Assembly (NCBI RefSeq): GCF_026261605.1
Contig: NZ_CP102486.1
Coordinates: 3,658,001-3,722,000 of the forward strand
Reading direction: 5' to 3'
DNA length: 64,000 nt
Origin: Dechloromonas sp. A34
GTDB taxonomy: Bacteria; Pseudomonadota; Gammaproteobacteria; Burkholderiales; Rhodocyclaceae
The position numbers and the translations under genes were made by a program. The notes under the pieces are model-generated. The model saw nothing but the letters and a program-made list of their open reading frames with translations, was not told the DNA's origin and did no database searches. Below are positions 26,918-35,840 of this stretch, in pieces. How positions within the stretch are numbered: the stretch's first letter is position 1; each line of letters starts with the position of its first letter.

Positions 26918-29900
26918 TCAGGCGACCAGCTTGCCCGGCTGCTGGCCGATAAACGCCCGGCGACGCTCCGCCTGCAGCGCACCTGCGGCAACGATGCTCT
27001 TCTCCTTGACATGGCCGTAGCCCCGGATCTCGTCGGGCACGCTGGCCAGGACCACCGCAGCGGCATGGTTGTCGGACGTCAGGCGACCGAGGATGTCATC
27101 GAGCAAGGCGATGTAGTCGGCGATCAACTGGCGCTCCAGGCGACGTTCGCCGGTCTTGCCGAAGACATCCAGCGCCCCGCCGCGCAAGCCCTTGAAACCG
27201 GCCAGGTGCTTGAAGGCCTTGAACATCCAGCCGCCGTACTGTTTTTTCTGCAGTTCGCCGGTGGCCGGATCGGCCTTGGCCAGAAGCGGCGGCGCCAGGT
27301 TGTACTTGACGCTGTAGCCCTGCGGGAACTGCGCATCGAGTTCGGCCAGGAAGGCCGGATCGGTATGCAGGCGGGCGACCTCGTACTCGTCCTTGTAGGC
27401 CATCAGTTTGTAGAGATAGCGCGCCGCGGCTTCGGCCAGCTTGCTTTCCGGCGTGACGCGCTGCTCGGCGGTCAGGACGCGCCTGACCACTTGGGCGTAA
27501 CGCCGGGCATAGGCTTCGTCCTGGAAGGCGATCAACTCGGGAACACGAATCTCGACCAGACGTCGCACCTCGCCCTGGGCGCCGATGGCATCGACGATGG
27601 CCTGGGCCACGGCCGACAGCTTCGGCGCGGCATGCAGCTTGATCACGGAACTGCCGGTCCTGGCTTTGGCGATCTCGGCCTCGACGAAGGCGCGGTCAAC
27701 CACGACCATGCGCCCCCAGCGGAAGGCAGCCAGGCTCATGTCGACGGCGACACCAGAGTTACGGATGGCCTCTTCGATCGATTCGGCCTTGAGCGGAATG
27801 GTGCCGGCCTGGAAGGCGACACCGACCATGAAGTTATTGGTCGCCATGGCATCGCCGAACAGGCCTTCGGCCATCGCCTGGCCGTCGAGGAAGACGTTGT
27901 CGGGCTTGCGGGTGACGCGGTCGATGCCGGCGGTCAGGCCGCTGGTCGCCGGGAAGAGGACCTGGCGGTTGGAAACCATCTGGCCGGTCGGCGTCTGGGT
28001 GGTGGAGACCACCGCGATGGTGCGTTCCTTGCCGCACTTGTCGAGGTTCTTGGGGTCGGTGGCGTTGAGGATGTCGAAACCGAGGTAAAGGTCGGCACGG
28101 CCATCGGAGATCTTGTTCGAGCCCTTGAACGGCGCACGGGTGAACTTGATGTCGGAGATCACCGCCCCGCCCTTCTGCGCCAGCCCGGTCTGGTCGAGAC
28201 CGATGACATGCTTGCCTTCGAGGCGGGCGGCATTGGCCAGGGTGGCGACGACGGTTACCGAACCGGTGCCGCCGATGCCCATGACGTGGATGCCGAAGCC
28301 GAAGCTGTCGTCCACTTTGTTGACCGGGGGCGGCAGTTCGCGCTCGAGGGCCGGGATACGCCCCTTCTTTTTCTTGCCGTCGCCGGCCGGGGCCGGGTTC
28401 GGGGTTATGGTCAGGAAGGACGGGCAGAAGCCCTTGACGCAACTGAAGTCCTTATTGCACGAGGACTGGTGGATGCGTGTCTTGCGGCCGAATTCGGTCT
28501 GTACCGGCTCGACGCTCATGCAGTTCGACTTCTCGCCGCAATCGCCGCAGCCTTCGCAGACGCGCTCGTTGATGACGGTGACTTCGACCGGTTCCTCGGC
28601 CTTGCCCCGGCTACGGGCGCGGCGCAGTTCGGCGGCGCATTCCTGGTCGTGCAGCAGCACGGTGGTGCCCGGCGTCGCCGCCAGGACTTTCTGCGCTTCG
28701 TCGAGGCGGTCGCGGTGCCAGGCCTCGGTACCGCCCGGCAGGCTGACGCCGGCGAACTTCTCAGGCTCGTCGGTGGTGACGATGACCTTCTTGACCCCGT
28801 TGGCGAGCAGGTCGTTGATCATGTTGACCACCGGCACTTCGCCCTGGATGGCCTGGCCGCCGGTCATCGAGGTGTGGGCGTTGCGCAGCAGCTTGAAGGT
28901 GATATTGACGCCGGTCGAGGCGGCGTAGCGGATGGCCAAGCTGCCCGAGTGGGCGTAGGTGCCGTCACCCATGTTCTGGAAGATGTGCTTGGCTTCGGTG
29001 AACGGCGCCATGCCGATCCACTGCGTGCCTTCGGCGCCCATGTGGGTGCCCATGACGACGTTGCGGCCCATCCACATCGCCATCGTGTGGCAACCGATGC
29101 CGGCCGAAACGATGCTGCCTTCCGGGGCCACGGTGGAACTGTTGTGCGGGCAGCCGGAGCAATACCAGGCGGTGCGCACGGCGGTCGGCAGCTTGTTGCG
29201 GGAATGCACTTCGTCGAGGCGCTTGAGCCAGTTCTCGGCCGACTCGATGCGCGTCTTGCGGGACAGTCGCTTGACCAGCGCACGGACAATGACGTCCGAT
29301 TCGAACTCGCCGTAGTGCGGCAGCAGCTCCTGCTCTTCCTCGTCGAACTTGCCGACGATGCGCGGCGCGTTGGCCTGTCCGTAGAGCACCTCCTTGGCGA
29401 ACATCTCGAGGAAGGGACGCTTTTCCTCGATGACGAAAATTTCCTCCAGGCCCTGCGCGAATTCGCGGACGATGGTCGGCTCCATCGGGAAGAGCATGCC
29501 CATCTTCAGGATGCGGATGCCGTAGTGGCGCAGCGCCGCCTCGTCGAGGCCCATTTCCAGGAAGGCCTGGTTGAGGTCGTTGTAGGTCTTGCCGGCGGTG
29601 ATGATGCCGAGCCAGGCATTGGGATTGCGGAAGACAACGTTGTTGAGGTTGTTGGCCCGGGCATAGCGCTTGGCGACTTCGAGGCGGCGGGTGTAGAGCG
29701 ACTGCTCCATTTCCAGCGCCTCGGCGCGGACGTTCATGCCGAGGTTCATGTTGGGCGTGAATTTCTTGCCGTCGAACATCAGGTCCGGCTCGACGAAGTT
29801 CAGCCGCTCCGGCGAGATGTTGGCGCTGCCGGTGCCGTCGGCGACGTTGGTGACGATCTTCATGCCGACCCAGAGGCCGGCGAGGCGCGACATCTGGTAG

Positions 29901-30478
29901 CCGTGCAGGCCAAGGTCGATGATTTCCTGGACATTGCCAGGGTAGAGCGAGGGCATGCCGAGGTGGAAAAGCATGGGCTCGGATTGCGAGCATAGGGAAG
30001 AACTCTTGCAACTCGGGTCGTCGCCAGCAATGGCCAGGACGCCGCCGTTCTTGCCGATACCGGTGTAGTTGGCATGCTTCAGGGCATCGCCGGAACGGTC
30101 CACGCCCGGCGCCTTGCCGTACCACATGCCGGTAACGCCATCGAACTTCTGCTGGCCGACTGTGTGCAGCATCTGCGTGCCCCACACCGCGGTGGCGGCG
30201 AGGTCCTCGTTGATGCCGTCGACGAAGTTGATGTTGTTTTCGAGCAGCAGCTTCTGCTGCTTGATCAGCGCGTTGTCGAGCATGCCAAGCGGCGAGCCGC
30301 GATAGCCCGAGACGAACATGCCGGTCTTCAGGCCGCGCCGGGAGTCAGTACGCACCTGGTCGAGGCTCAAGCGGACCAGGGCATCGATGCCGCCGAGGTG
30401 AATGTCGCCTTCTTGCTGGGTGAAAACGTTGGCGACGTTTTTCCTGATTGATGATTGATTTTCGGCAGCCATGGCCAC
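26918..30478 (-). CDS. Indolepyruvate ferredoxin oxidoreductase-type 2-oxoacid oxidoreductase (fused)
   Basis: 1186 aa single-chain protein with alpha and gamma-type regions fused. The N-terminal 600 residues contain pyrimidine- and TPP-binding domains ([46 protein letters not shown]). A cysteine-rich stretch [13 protein letters not shown] near residue 650 suggests a [4Fe-4S] site. The remainder is the gamma-type domain ([18 protein letters not shown]) and a C-terminal DUF6537-like part. It should oxidise an arylpyruvate-like 2-oxoacid to acyl-CoA while reducing ferredoxin. It is divergent from benA, behind two XylS-type boxes facing its way, and precedes a XylT-like ferredoxin. Both features hint at a role in benzoate growth. 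The start could also be the ATG two codons in. Confidence 0.88.
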   Translation of the reverse strand: MAMAAENQSSIRKNVANVFTQQEGDIHLGGIDALVRLSLDQVRTDSRRGLKTGMFVSGYRGSPLGMLDNALIKQQKLLLENNINFVDGINEDLAATAVWGTQMLHTVGQQKFDGVTGMWYGKAPGVDRSGDALKHANYTGIGKNGGVLAIAGDDPSCKSSSLCSQSEPMLFHLGMPSLYPGNVQEIIDLGLHGYQMSRLAGLWVGMKIVTNVADGTGSANISPERLNFVEPDLMFDGKKFTPNMNLGMNVRAEALEMEQSLYTRRLEVAKRYARANNLNNVVFRNPNAWLGIITAGKTYNDLNQAFLEMGLDEAALRHYGIRILKMGMLFPMEPTIVREFAQGLEEIFVIEEKRPFLEMFAKEVLYGQANAPRIVGKFDEEEQELLPHYGEFESDVIVRALVKRLSRKTRIESAENWLKRLDEVHSRNKLPTAVRTAWYCSGCPHNSSTVAPEGSIVSAGIGCHTMAMWMGRNVVMGTHMGAEGTQWIGMAPFTEAKHIFQNMGDGTYAHSGSLAIRYAASTGVNITFKLLRNAHTSMTGGQAIQGEVPVVNMINDLLANGVKKVIVTTDEPEKFAGVSLPGGTEAWHRDRLDEAQKVLAATPGTTVLLHDQECAAELRRARSRGKAEEPVEVTVINERVCEGCGDCGEKSNCMSVEPVQTEFGRKTRIHQSSCNKDFSCVKGFCPSFLTITPNPAPAGDGKKKKGRIPALERELPPPVNKVDDSFGFGIHVMGIGGTGSVTVVATLANAARLEGKHVIGLDQTGLAQKGGAVISDIKFTRAPFKGSNKISDGRADLYLGFDILNATDPKNLDKCGKERTIAVVSTTQTPTGQMVSNRQVLFPATSGLTAGIDRVTRKPDNVFLDGQAMAEGLFGDAMATNNFMVGVAFQAGTIPLKAESIEEAIRNSGVAVDMSLAAFRWGRMVVVDRAFVEAEIAKARTGSSVIKLHAAPKLSAVAQAIVDAIGAQGEVRRLVEIRVPELIAFQDEAYARRYAQVVRRVLTAEQRVTPESKLAEAAARYLYKLMAYKDEYEVARLHTDPAFLAELDAQFPQGYSVKYNLAPPLLAKADPATGELQKKQYGGWMFKAFKHLAGFKGLRGGALDVFGKTGERRLERQLIADYIALLDDILGRLTSDNHAAAVVLASVPDEIRGYGHVKEKSIVAAGALQAERRRAFIGQQPGKLVA

Positions 30479-30574
30479 TCGTCTCCGTTGGGTTGTTGTC
30501 TTGGTTTCCGGCGCCGGGTTGCGGCAGGCGGAAACGATCTGGAGCGTAGATTAGGGGCTGACAAGCAACGGCAA

Positions 30575-30611
30575 TATCCAGTTTCTGCAGGACTTTTATC
30601 CGTTTCATGCA
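30575..30611 (-). promoter_or_regulatory. Tandem XylS/BenR-type boxes for the oxidoreductase-ferredoxin operon
   Basis: On the minus strand, two perfect TGCA-N6-GGATA boxes: distal 30611-30597 (TGCATGAAACGGATA) and proximal 30589-30575 (TGCAGAAACTGGATA), 22 bp start to start. The proximal box overlaps a -35-like TATTGC by two bases, and TAATCT lies 17 bp on. XylS binds TGCAN6GGNTA boxes arranged this way at Pm. Confidence 0.8.
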
Positions 30612-30624
30612 ATCGATTCACGAA

Positions 30625-30661
30625 TGCAGAAACTGGATATCGATGCTGCAGAAACTGGATA
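30625..30661 (+). promoter_or_regulatory. Tandem XylS/BenR-type boxes for benABCD
   Basis: Two identical plus-strand boxes TGCAGAAACTGGATA at 30625-30639 and 30647-30661, 22 bp apart. They mirror the pair facing the other way. The AraC-type regulator at 34780 is the obvious binder, with benzoate or a product as effector. Confidence 0.85.
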
Positions 30662-30688
30662 TTTCGCAGGCATCAACCTCCCTACCAT
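30660..30688 (+). promoter_or_regulatory. benA promoter core
   Basis: TATTTC (30660-30665), 17 bp, TACCAT (30683-30688). The poor -35 overlaps the proximal XylS-type box by two bases, the geometry of an activator-dependent Pm-like promoter. Confidence 0.6.
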
Positions 30689-30724
30689 GGAGTCTCCGAG
30701 CAAATAACATTGGAGACTTCCGCA

Positions 30725-32068
30725 ATGATCACCAACGAGTATCTGGACACCCTGATCCAGAAGGACAAGGAAAAAGGCCTGTTTCGCTGCAAGCGCGAAA
30801 TGTTCACCAGCGATGAGCTGTTTGAACTGGAAATGAAGCACATCTTCGAAGGCAACTGGATTTACCTGGCGCATGAAAGCCAGGTCGGCAAGGTCAATGA
30901 CTACTACACGACCAAGATCGGTCGCCAGCCGATCTTCATTACCCGCAACAAGGACAACCAGCTCAACGCCTTCATCAATGCCTGCGCCCACCGCGGCGCC
31001 ACGCTGGCCCGCTTCAAGCACGGCAACAAGGCGACCTACACCTGCCCGTTCCACGGCTGGACTTTCAACAACTCCGGCAAGCTCCTGAAGATCAAGGATC
31101 CGGAAGCCACCGGCTACCCGGACAGCTTCAACTGCGACGGTTCGCACGATCTCAAGAAGATCGCCCGCTTCGCTTCCTACAAGGGCTTCCTGTTCGGCAG
31201 CCTGAATAAGGACGTGCAATCGCTGGAAGACTTTCTCGGCGAATCGACGAAGATCATCGACATGATCGTCGACCAGTCGCCGGATGGCCTGGAAGTGCTG
31301 CGCGGCTCGTCGACCTACGTCTTTGAAGGCAACTGGAAGCTGCAGGCCGAGAACGGCGCCGACGGCTACCACGTCACCGCCACCCACTGGAACTACGCCG
31401 CGACCCAGGCCCAGCGCAAGGATCGCGATGCCAGCGGCGACAACATCAAGGCGATGAGCGCCGGCGGCTGGGCCAAGAAAGGCGGCGGTTCCTACTCGTT
31501 CGAGAACGGCCACCTGTTGTTGTGGACGCGCTGGGACAACCCGGAAGATCGTCCGCTGATGGAACAGCGCGACCGCCTGGTCGATGAGTTCGGCGAAGCC
31601 AAGACCGACTGGATGATCAATAACTCGCGCAATCTCTGCCTCTACCCGAACGTCTATCTGATGGACCAGTTCAGTTCGCAGATCCGCGTCATCCGTCCAC
31701 TCTCGGCGAACCGCACCGAAGTGACCATCTACTGCATCGCCCCCAAGGGCGAGTCGCCGGAAGCCCGCGCCCACCGCCTGCGCCAGTACGAGGACTTCTT
31801 CAACGCCTCCGGCATGGCCACCCCGGACGACCTGGAAGAGTTCCGTGCCTGTCAGGAAGGCTTCAACGCCGGCTACTTCGAATGGAACGACATGTCGCGC
31901 GGCGCCGAGCACTGGGTCGAAGGCCCGGACGCGGAAGCCGACAAGATCGGCCTGAAGCCGATCCTTTCCGGCATCAAGACCGAAGACGAAGGCCTCTACG
32001 TCGCCCAGCACAGCTACTGGCTGGAAGAGATGCGCAAGGCCCTGGCCGCCGAACAAGCAAAAGCATAA
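30725..32068 (+). CDS. benA: Benzoate 1,2-dioxygenase, large (alpha) subunit
   Basis: 447 aa from [10 protein letters not shown]. The Rieske [2Fe-2S] ligands are Cys87-x-His89 and Cys107-x2-His110 ([21 protein letters not shown]). The mononuclear iron site follows in [15 protein letters not shown], with the bridging Asp and two His. With BenB and the reductase BenC it converts benzoate, O2 and NADH to a cis-1,2-dihydrodiol. The start is chosen at the ATG after the activator-type promoter; an earlier in-frame ATG at 30455 would run through the XylS boxes. Toluate dioxygenase (XylX) is the alternative, and sequence alone does not separate the two. benB follows after 14 bp. Confidence 0.95.
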   Translation: MITNEYLDTLIQKDKEKGLFRCKREMFTSDELFELEMKHIFEGNWIYLAHESQVGKVNDYYTTKIGRQPIFITRNKDNQLNAFINACAHRGATLARFKHGNKATYTCPFHGWTFNNSGKLLKIKDPEATGYPDSFNCDGSHDLKKIARFASYKGFLFGSLNKDVQSLEDFLGESTKIIDMIVDQSPDGLEVLRGSSTYVFEGNWKLQAENGADGYHVTATHWNYAATQAQRKDRDASGDNIKAMSAGGWAKKGGGSYSFENGHLLLWTRWDNPEDRPLMEQRDRLVDEFGEAKTDWMINNSRNLCLYPNVYLMDQFSSQIRVIRPLSANRTEVTIYCIAPKGESPEARAHRLRQYEDFFNASGMATPDDLEEFRACQEGFNAGYFEWNDMSRGAEHWVEGPDAEADKIGLKPILSGIKTEDEGLYVAQHSYWLEEMRKALAAEQAKA

Positions 32069-32082
32069 AAGGAGACAACAGC

Positions 32083-32571
32083 ATGAGCATTTCTTACGAA
32101 AACCTTTGCGCCTTCCTCTACCGCGAAGCCCGTTACCTCGACGACCGCGACTGGGACAGCTGGCTGGCGCTGTATGACGAAAAAGCCGTCTTCTGGATGC
32201 CGGCCTGGGACGACGACGGAGAACTAACCGACGATCCGCAGAGCCAGGTCTCGCTGATCTACTACGCCCGCCGCGCCGGCCTCGAGGACCGCGTCTTCCG
32301 CATCCGCACCGAGCGCTCCAGCGCGACGATCCCGGATACCCGGACCTCGCACAACCTGAGCAACATCGAGGTGCTCGAACAGGCCGATGGCATCGTCAAG
32401 CTGCGCTTCAACTGGCACACGATGAGCATTCGCTACAACCACACCGACCACTTCTGCGGCACCAGCTTCTACACCCTGGACGTGACCGGCGCCAGCCCGA
32501 TCATCAAGGACAAGAAGGTCGTCCTGAAGACCGACTACATCCGCCACGTCATCGACGTTTACCACGTTTAA
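32083..32571 (+). CDS. benB: Benzoate 1,2-dioxygenase, small (beta) subunit
   Basis: 162 aa, preceded by AAAGGAGACAACAGC. The family sequence begins ISYENLCAFLYREARYLDD and has YYARRAGLEDRVFRIRTERS and the conserved end LKTDYIRHVIDVYHV. The subunit has the NTF2-like cone fold, forms the alpha3-beta3 hexamer with BenA, and is mainly structural. Length is normal for the family. A 59-nt hairpin lies in the unusually long gap to benC. Confidence 0.95.
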   Translation: MSISYENLCAFLYREARYLDDRDWDSWLALYDEKAVFWMPAWDDDGELTDDPQSQVSLIYYARRAGLEDRVFRIRTERSSATIPDTRTSHNLSNIEVLEQADGIVKLRFNWHTMSIRYNHTDHFCGTSFYTLDVTGASPIIKDKKVVLKTDYIRHVIDVYHV

Positions 32572-32598
32572 CAAGAGGACTGGGCGCCCCGGTCCGTA

Positions 32599-32657
32599 GC
32601 GGGCAAACCCGACGACCGGTGCGGTTCCACTCAGAACCGACACCGGCGTTTGCCCGC
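32599..32657. repeat. Long imperfect inverted repeat between benB and benC
   Basis: GCGGGCAAAC (32599-32608) pairs with GTTTGCCCGC (32648-32657). Inside, CCGGTGCGGTTC (32616-32627) pairs with GAACCGACACCGG (32634-32646) with one bulged A, leaving a 6-nt loop. No T-run follows, so it is not a classical terminator. It could limit read-through or protect the upstream benAB message, giving more oxygenase than reductase. Confidence 0.65.
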
Positions 32658-32695
32658 GCAGCCCGTTCGCCGCCATTGCCCCCACGGAGACAACC

Positions 32696-33706
32696 ATGAC
32701 TTACCAGATCGCTCTCAATTTTGAAGACGGGGTCACCCGCTTCATCGACTGCAAGCCGACCGAAACGGTCGCCGATGCGGCCTATCGTCAAAAGATCAAC
32801 GTTCCCATCGACTGTCGCGACGGCGCCTGCGGTGCCTGCAAATGCTCCTGCGAATCGGGCAGCTTCCGGCTCGGCGACTATATCGAGGACGCCCTCAGCC
32901 AGGCCGAAGCCGACGCCGGTCAGGTTCTGACCTGCCAGATGTACCCGCAGAGCGACTGCGTCGTGCGCGTTCCCGCCTCATCCGAGGTCTGCAAGACCAA
33001 ACAGGCCAGCTTCGAGGCGACGATCGGCGATGTCCGCCAACTGTCGGACAGCACCCTCAGCCTGACCCTGGCCGGCGAAGCGCTGAACAAGCTCGCCTTC
33101 CTGCCCGGCCAGTATGCCAACCTCAATGTGCCGGGCACCAGCCAGCACCGCGCCTACTCCTTCAGTTCGATGCCGAAGGACGGCGCCGTTTCCTTCCTGA
33201 TCCGCAACGTGCCGGGCGGCCTGATGAGCGGCTTCCTGCGCGAGCAGGCCAAGCCCGGCGCGACGCTGAGCCTGGCCGGCCCGCTCGGCAGCTTCTATCT
33301 GCGCGAAATCGCCCGTCCGGTCCTGATGCTGGCCGGCGGCACCGGCCTCGCCCCCTTCCTGGCCATGCTCGACCGGATCGTCGCCGCCGGCGGTAGCGCC
33401 CATCCGATCCATCTGATCTACGGCGTCAACAGCGATGCCGACTTGGTCGAGGTCGACAAGCTCGAAGCCTTCGCCGCTGCCTTGCCGAATTTCAGTTTCG
33501 CCCTGGTCGTGGTCAGCCCGGATAGCCAGCAGCCGCGCCGGGGGTATGTCACCCAGCACCTGGAGCCGGCCCAGTTGAACGACGGCGATGTGGACATCTA
33601 CCTCTGCGGTCCGCCGCCGATGGTCGAGGCCGTCGCCCAGAACCTGCGGGAGCGCGCCATCCAGCCGGCCAGCTTCCATTATGAAAAATTTGCCGCCAGC
33701 GCCTGA
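32696..33706 (+). CDS. benC: Benzoate dioxygenase reductase
   Basis: 336 aa. An N-terminal plant-type ferredoxin domain carries CRDGACGACKCSC plus a distal Cys (VLTCQMYPQSDC). An FAD domain follows (LPGQYANLNV, HRAYSFSSMP), then an NAD domain (LAGGTGLAPFLAML, YLCGPPPMVEA). It passes electrons from NADH through FAD and [2Fe-2S] to the Rieske centre of BenA. ATG follows GGAGACAACC. Length and domain order are those of BenC/XylZ. benD starts 25 bp later. Confidence 0.95.
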   Translation: MTYQIALNFEDGVTRFIDCKPTETVADAAYRQKINVPIDCRDGACGACKCSCESGSFRLGDYIEDALSQAEADAGQVLTCQMYPQSDCVVRVPASSEVCKTKQASFEATIGDVRQLSDSTLSLTLAGEALNKLAFLPGQYANLNVPGTSQHRAYSFSSMPKDGAVSFLIRNVPGGLMSGFLREQAKPGATLSLAGPLGSFYLREIARPVLMLAGGTGLAPFLAMLDRIVAAGGSAHPIHLIYGVNSDADLVEVDKLEAFAAALPNFSFALVVVSPDSQQPRRGYVTQHLEPAQLNDGDVDIYLCGPPPMVEAVAQNLRERAIQPASFHYEKFAASA

Positions 33707-33731
33707 GGCGCCGACTTACCAAGGAGCAAAC

Positions 33732-34508
33732 ATGCAGAATCGTTTCAAGAACAAGGTCGCCGTGATCACCGGCGCCGCCCAGGGCATCGGCAAGCGGGTC
33801 GCCGAGCGCATGGCCGACGAAGAGGGCCTGCTGGTCCTGGTCGACCGCGCCGAGATCGTGCACGACGTTGCCCGGGAATTGAAGGGCAAGGCCGAGGTCA
33901 TCAGCCTGACTGCCGATCTGGAGAAGTTTTCGGAATGCCAGCGCGTCATGGAGGCGGCGATGGCCCACTTCGGCCGCATCGACATCCTGGTCAACAATGT
34001 CGGCGGCACGATCTGGACCAAGCCCTACGAGCACTATGCCGAGAATGAAATCGAGGCTGAAGTCCGTCGCTCGCTCTTCCCGACTCTGTGGTGCTGCCGC
34101 GCCGCCCTGCCCTACATGCAGGAGCAGGGCAAGGGGTCGATCGTCAACGTTTCCTCGATCGCCACCCGCGGCGTCAACCGCGTGCCTTACGGCGCTGCCA
34201 AAGGCGGGGTCAATGCCTTGACCGCCTGCTTGGCCTTTGAAAACGGCGAACGCGGAATTCGCGTCAATGCCACGGCGCCCGGCGCCACCGAGGCTCCGCC
34301 CCGCATCATTCCGCGCAATACCGCCGAACAGAGTGAACAGGAGAAGGGCTGGTACAAGCAGATCTACACCCAGTCGCTCGACAGCAGCGTGATGAAGCGC
34401 TATGGCACGCTGGACGAACAGGCCGATCCCATCCTCTTCCTGGCCTCCGACGAATCCTCCTATATCACCGGTTCGATCCTGCCGGTCGGCGGAGGCGATT
34501 TGGGCTGA
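33732..34508 (+). CDS. benD: cis-1,2-dihydroxycyclohexa-3,5-diene-1-carboxylate dehydrogenase
   Basis: 258 aa SDR of the BenD/XylL type. Cofactor motif TGAAQGIG at residues 11-18, DRAEI suggesting NAD preference, NNVGG replacing NNAG, VSSIAT for the catalytic Ser and YGAAKGG for Tyr/Lys. It oxidises and decarboxylates the benzoate dihydrodiol to catechol, the C23O substrate. A ribosome site AAGGAGCAAAC precedes the ATG at 33732; an upstream in-frame extension overlaps benC. A terminator follows 41 bp after the stop. Confidence 0.95.
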   Translation: MQNRFKNKVAVITGAAQGIGKRVAERMADEEGLLVLVDRAEIVHDVARELKGKAEVISLTADLEKFSECQRVMEAAMAHFGRIDILVNNVGGTIWTKPYEHYAENEIEAEVRRSLFPTLWCCRAALPYMQEQGKGSIVNVSSIATRGVNRVPYGAAKGGVNALTACLAFENGERGIRVNATAPGATEAPPRIIPRNTAEQSEQEKGWYKQIYTQSLDSSVMKRYGTLDEQADPILFLASDESSYITGSILPVGGGDLG

Positions 34509-34549
34509 ACCGACGCCGGAAAAGTCCAGCCCGCGTCAGCGGGAATCAG

Positions 34550-34585
34550 ACGCCGTAACGCGGAAACGCGCTGCGGCGTTTTTTA
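34550..34585 (+). terminator. Rho-independent terminator after benD
   Basis: Stem arms ACGCCG-TAA-CGCG and CGCG-CTG-CGGCGT enclose a GAAA loop (34563-34566), followed by TTTTTATT. It separates benABCD from the regulator gene. Confidence 0.8.
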
Positions 34586-34720
34586 TTGATATTCCGGTAT
34601 GGACAATGCCTTCCTCTTTCCGTAAAATCGAGATTCTGGAATATATCGACGATTGGCCAATAGAAGCCGTACGCGATGCTCCGGAAGGCAGGCCCCCAAG
34701 ACTCTATCGGAGGAGATTCC

Positions 34721-34777
34721 ATGAGTGACCGTTCGCAGAGAAGCAGCAAGCCATTTGTTTTCTTGATGAAGGATTGA
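34721..34777 (+). CDS. Possible 18-codon leader peptide upstream of the benR-like gene
   Basis: ATGAGTGACCG... encodes MSDRSQRSSKPFVFLMKD and stops two bases before the regulator ATG. Its ribosome site (CGGAGGAGATTCC) is stronger than that of the regulator. This layout suggests translational coupling or a leader that tunes regulator synthesis. It could be chance, since 18 codons give little statistical support. Confidence 0.4.
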   Translation: MSDRSQRSSKPFVFLMKD

Positions 34778-34779
34778 TC

Positions 34780-35745
34780 ATGTCCTTCCAGTTTCTGAAT
34801 CAGCAAAGCAACGTCTTTTCGGGCGTCAGCCCGTTCGAGGTTTCGGACTTTGTGAACCGGCATGTCGGCTCCCACGGACTGAGCCTTGCCAAGCGTTGCA
34901 ACACCAGCGCCTCGCTGAATCATCGCAAGGCCGGCAGCCTCGATCTCTGCCGGCTGAGCTATGGCGCGCAGGCCCGGATCGTCTCCGAAGGATTGCCCGA
35001 CATCTATCACGTGCAGTTCATCCTGCGTGGCCACTGTCGCTACGACATGCACCGCGACTCGGTCAGCCTGTCGGCCGGCCATGTTCTGCTGATCAATCCC
35101 GACGAGCCGGTTGACCTGACCTATTCCGAAGACTGCGAGAAATTCATCGTCAAGGTCCCCTCGACCCTGTTCAACGACGCCTGTATCGAGCATCGTTGGT
35201 TCAAGCCGAAGGAGTGCGTGAAGTTCAATCAGGTTCCGTACAAGTTCGACGAAATCGCCAGCCTGCTGCACCTGCTCAACCTGCTTTGCGAAGAAGCCGA
35301 ATCCGGCATGGCCACGCCGCAGATGCTGCAGCACTATAATCGCGTCGTCGCCAGCAAGCTGATCACCCTGCTCAAGCACAACGTCACGCTCGAAACCCCT
35401 TCGCTGCAGTCGGTATCGTTCGAGCGTCTGGTCCAGTACGTCGAGGACAACATCAAGCGCGACATCACGGCCGAGGAACTGGCCCAGTATTCGCACCTCA
35501 GCCTGCGCTCGTTGTACCTGCTCTTCGAGAAGAACGCCAAGACGACCCCCAAGAACTTCATCCGCCAGAAAAAACTCGAGCAGGTTTATGCAACGCTGAC
35601 CGACCCGAGCAGCCGGATGGCCAACGTCACGGCCGTCGCGCTGGAATACGGATTTAGCCACCTTGGCCGGTTCTCCGAGTTCTACAAGGCGACTTTCGGC
35701 ATGCTGCCCTCGGAATCCCTGAAGGAAAGACAGTTCAGCGCCTGA
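34780..35745 (+). CDS. benR: AraC-family regulator of the XylS/BenR type
   Basis: 321 aa from ATG at 34780, with GAAGGA upstream. The N-terminal two thirds are a cupin-like effector and dimerisation domain (VQFILRGHCRYDMHRDSVSL, INPDEPVDLTY). The C-terminal domain has two HTH motifs (ITAEELAQYSHLSLRSLYLL and MANVTAVALEYGFSHLGRFS) and ends FYKATFGMLPSESL, as in XylS and BenR. It should bind TGCAN6GGNTA boxes, and four perfect boxes lie upstream of benA. Benzoate is the likely effector. It lies between benD and benE, a common place for benR. Confidence 0.88.
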   Translation: MSFQFLNQQSNVFSGVSPFEVSDFVNRHVGSHGLSLAKRCNTSASLNHRKAGSLDLCRLSYGAQARIVSEGLPDIYHVQFILRGHCRYDMHRDSVSLSAGHVLLINPDEPVDLTYSEDCEKFIVKVPSTLFNDACIEHRWFKPKECVKFNQVPYKFDEIASLLHLLNLLCEEAESGMATPQMLQHYNRVVASKLITLLKHNVTLETPSLQSVSFERLVQYVEDNIKRDITAEELAQYSHLSLRSLYLLFEKNAKTTPKNFIRQKKLEQVYATLTDPSSRMANVTAVALEYGFSHLGRFSEFYKATFGMLPSESLKERQFSA

Positions 35746-35840
35746 CCATCCCTGCCTGCCGTGCAACTTGAAGTAAGCGAATCCGAACGCGTCGTCGCGA
35801 CGGGCTTGCGGCGACGGCTCACACGCTAATCCAACTCATC

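Noticed and set aside
26882..29995. A 1037-codon plus-strand open frame opposite the oxidoreductase
   Set aside because: Antisense shadow of a GC-rich gene; low-complexity composition and no ribosome site.
32599..32657. Rho-independent terminator between benB and benC
   Set aside because: No T-run follows the stem and benC has no promoter visible behind it.
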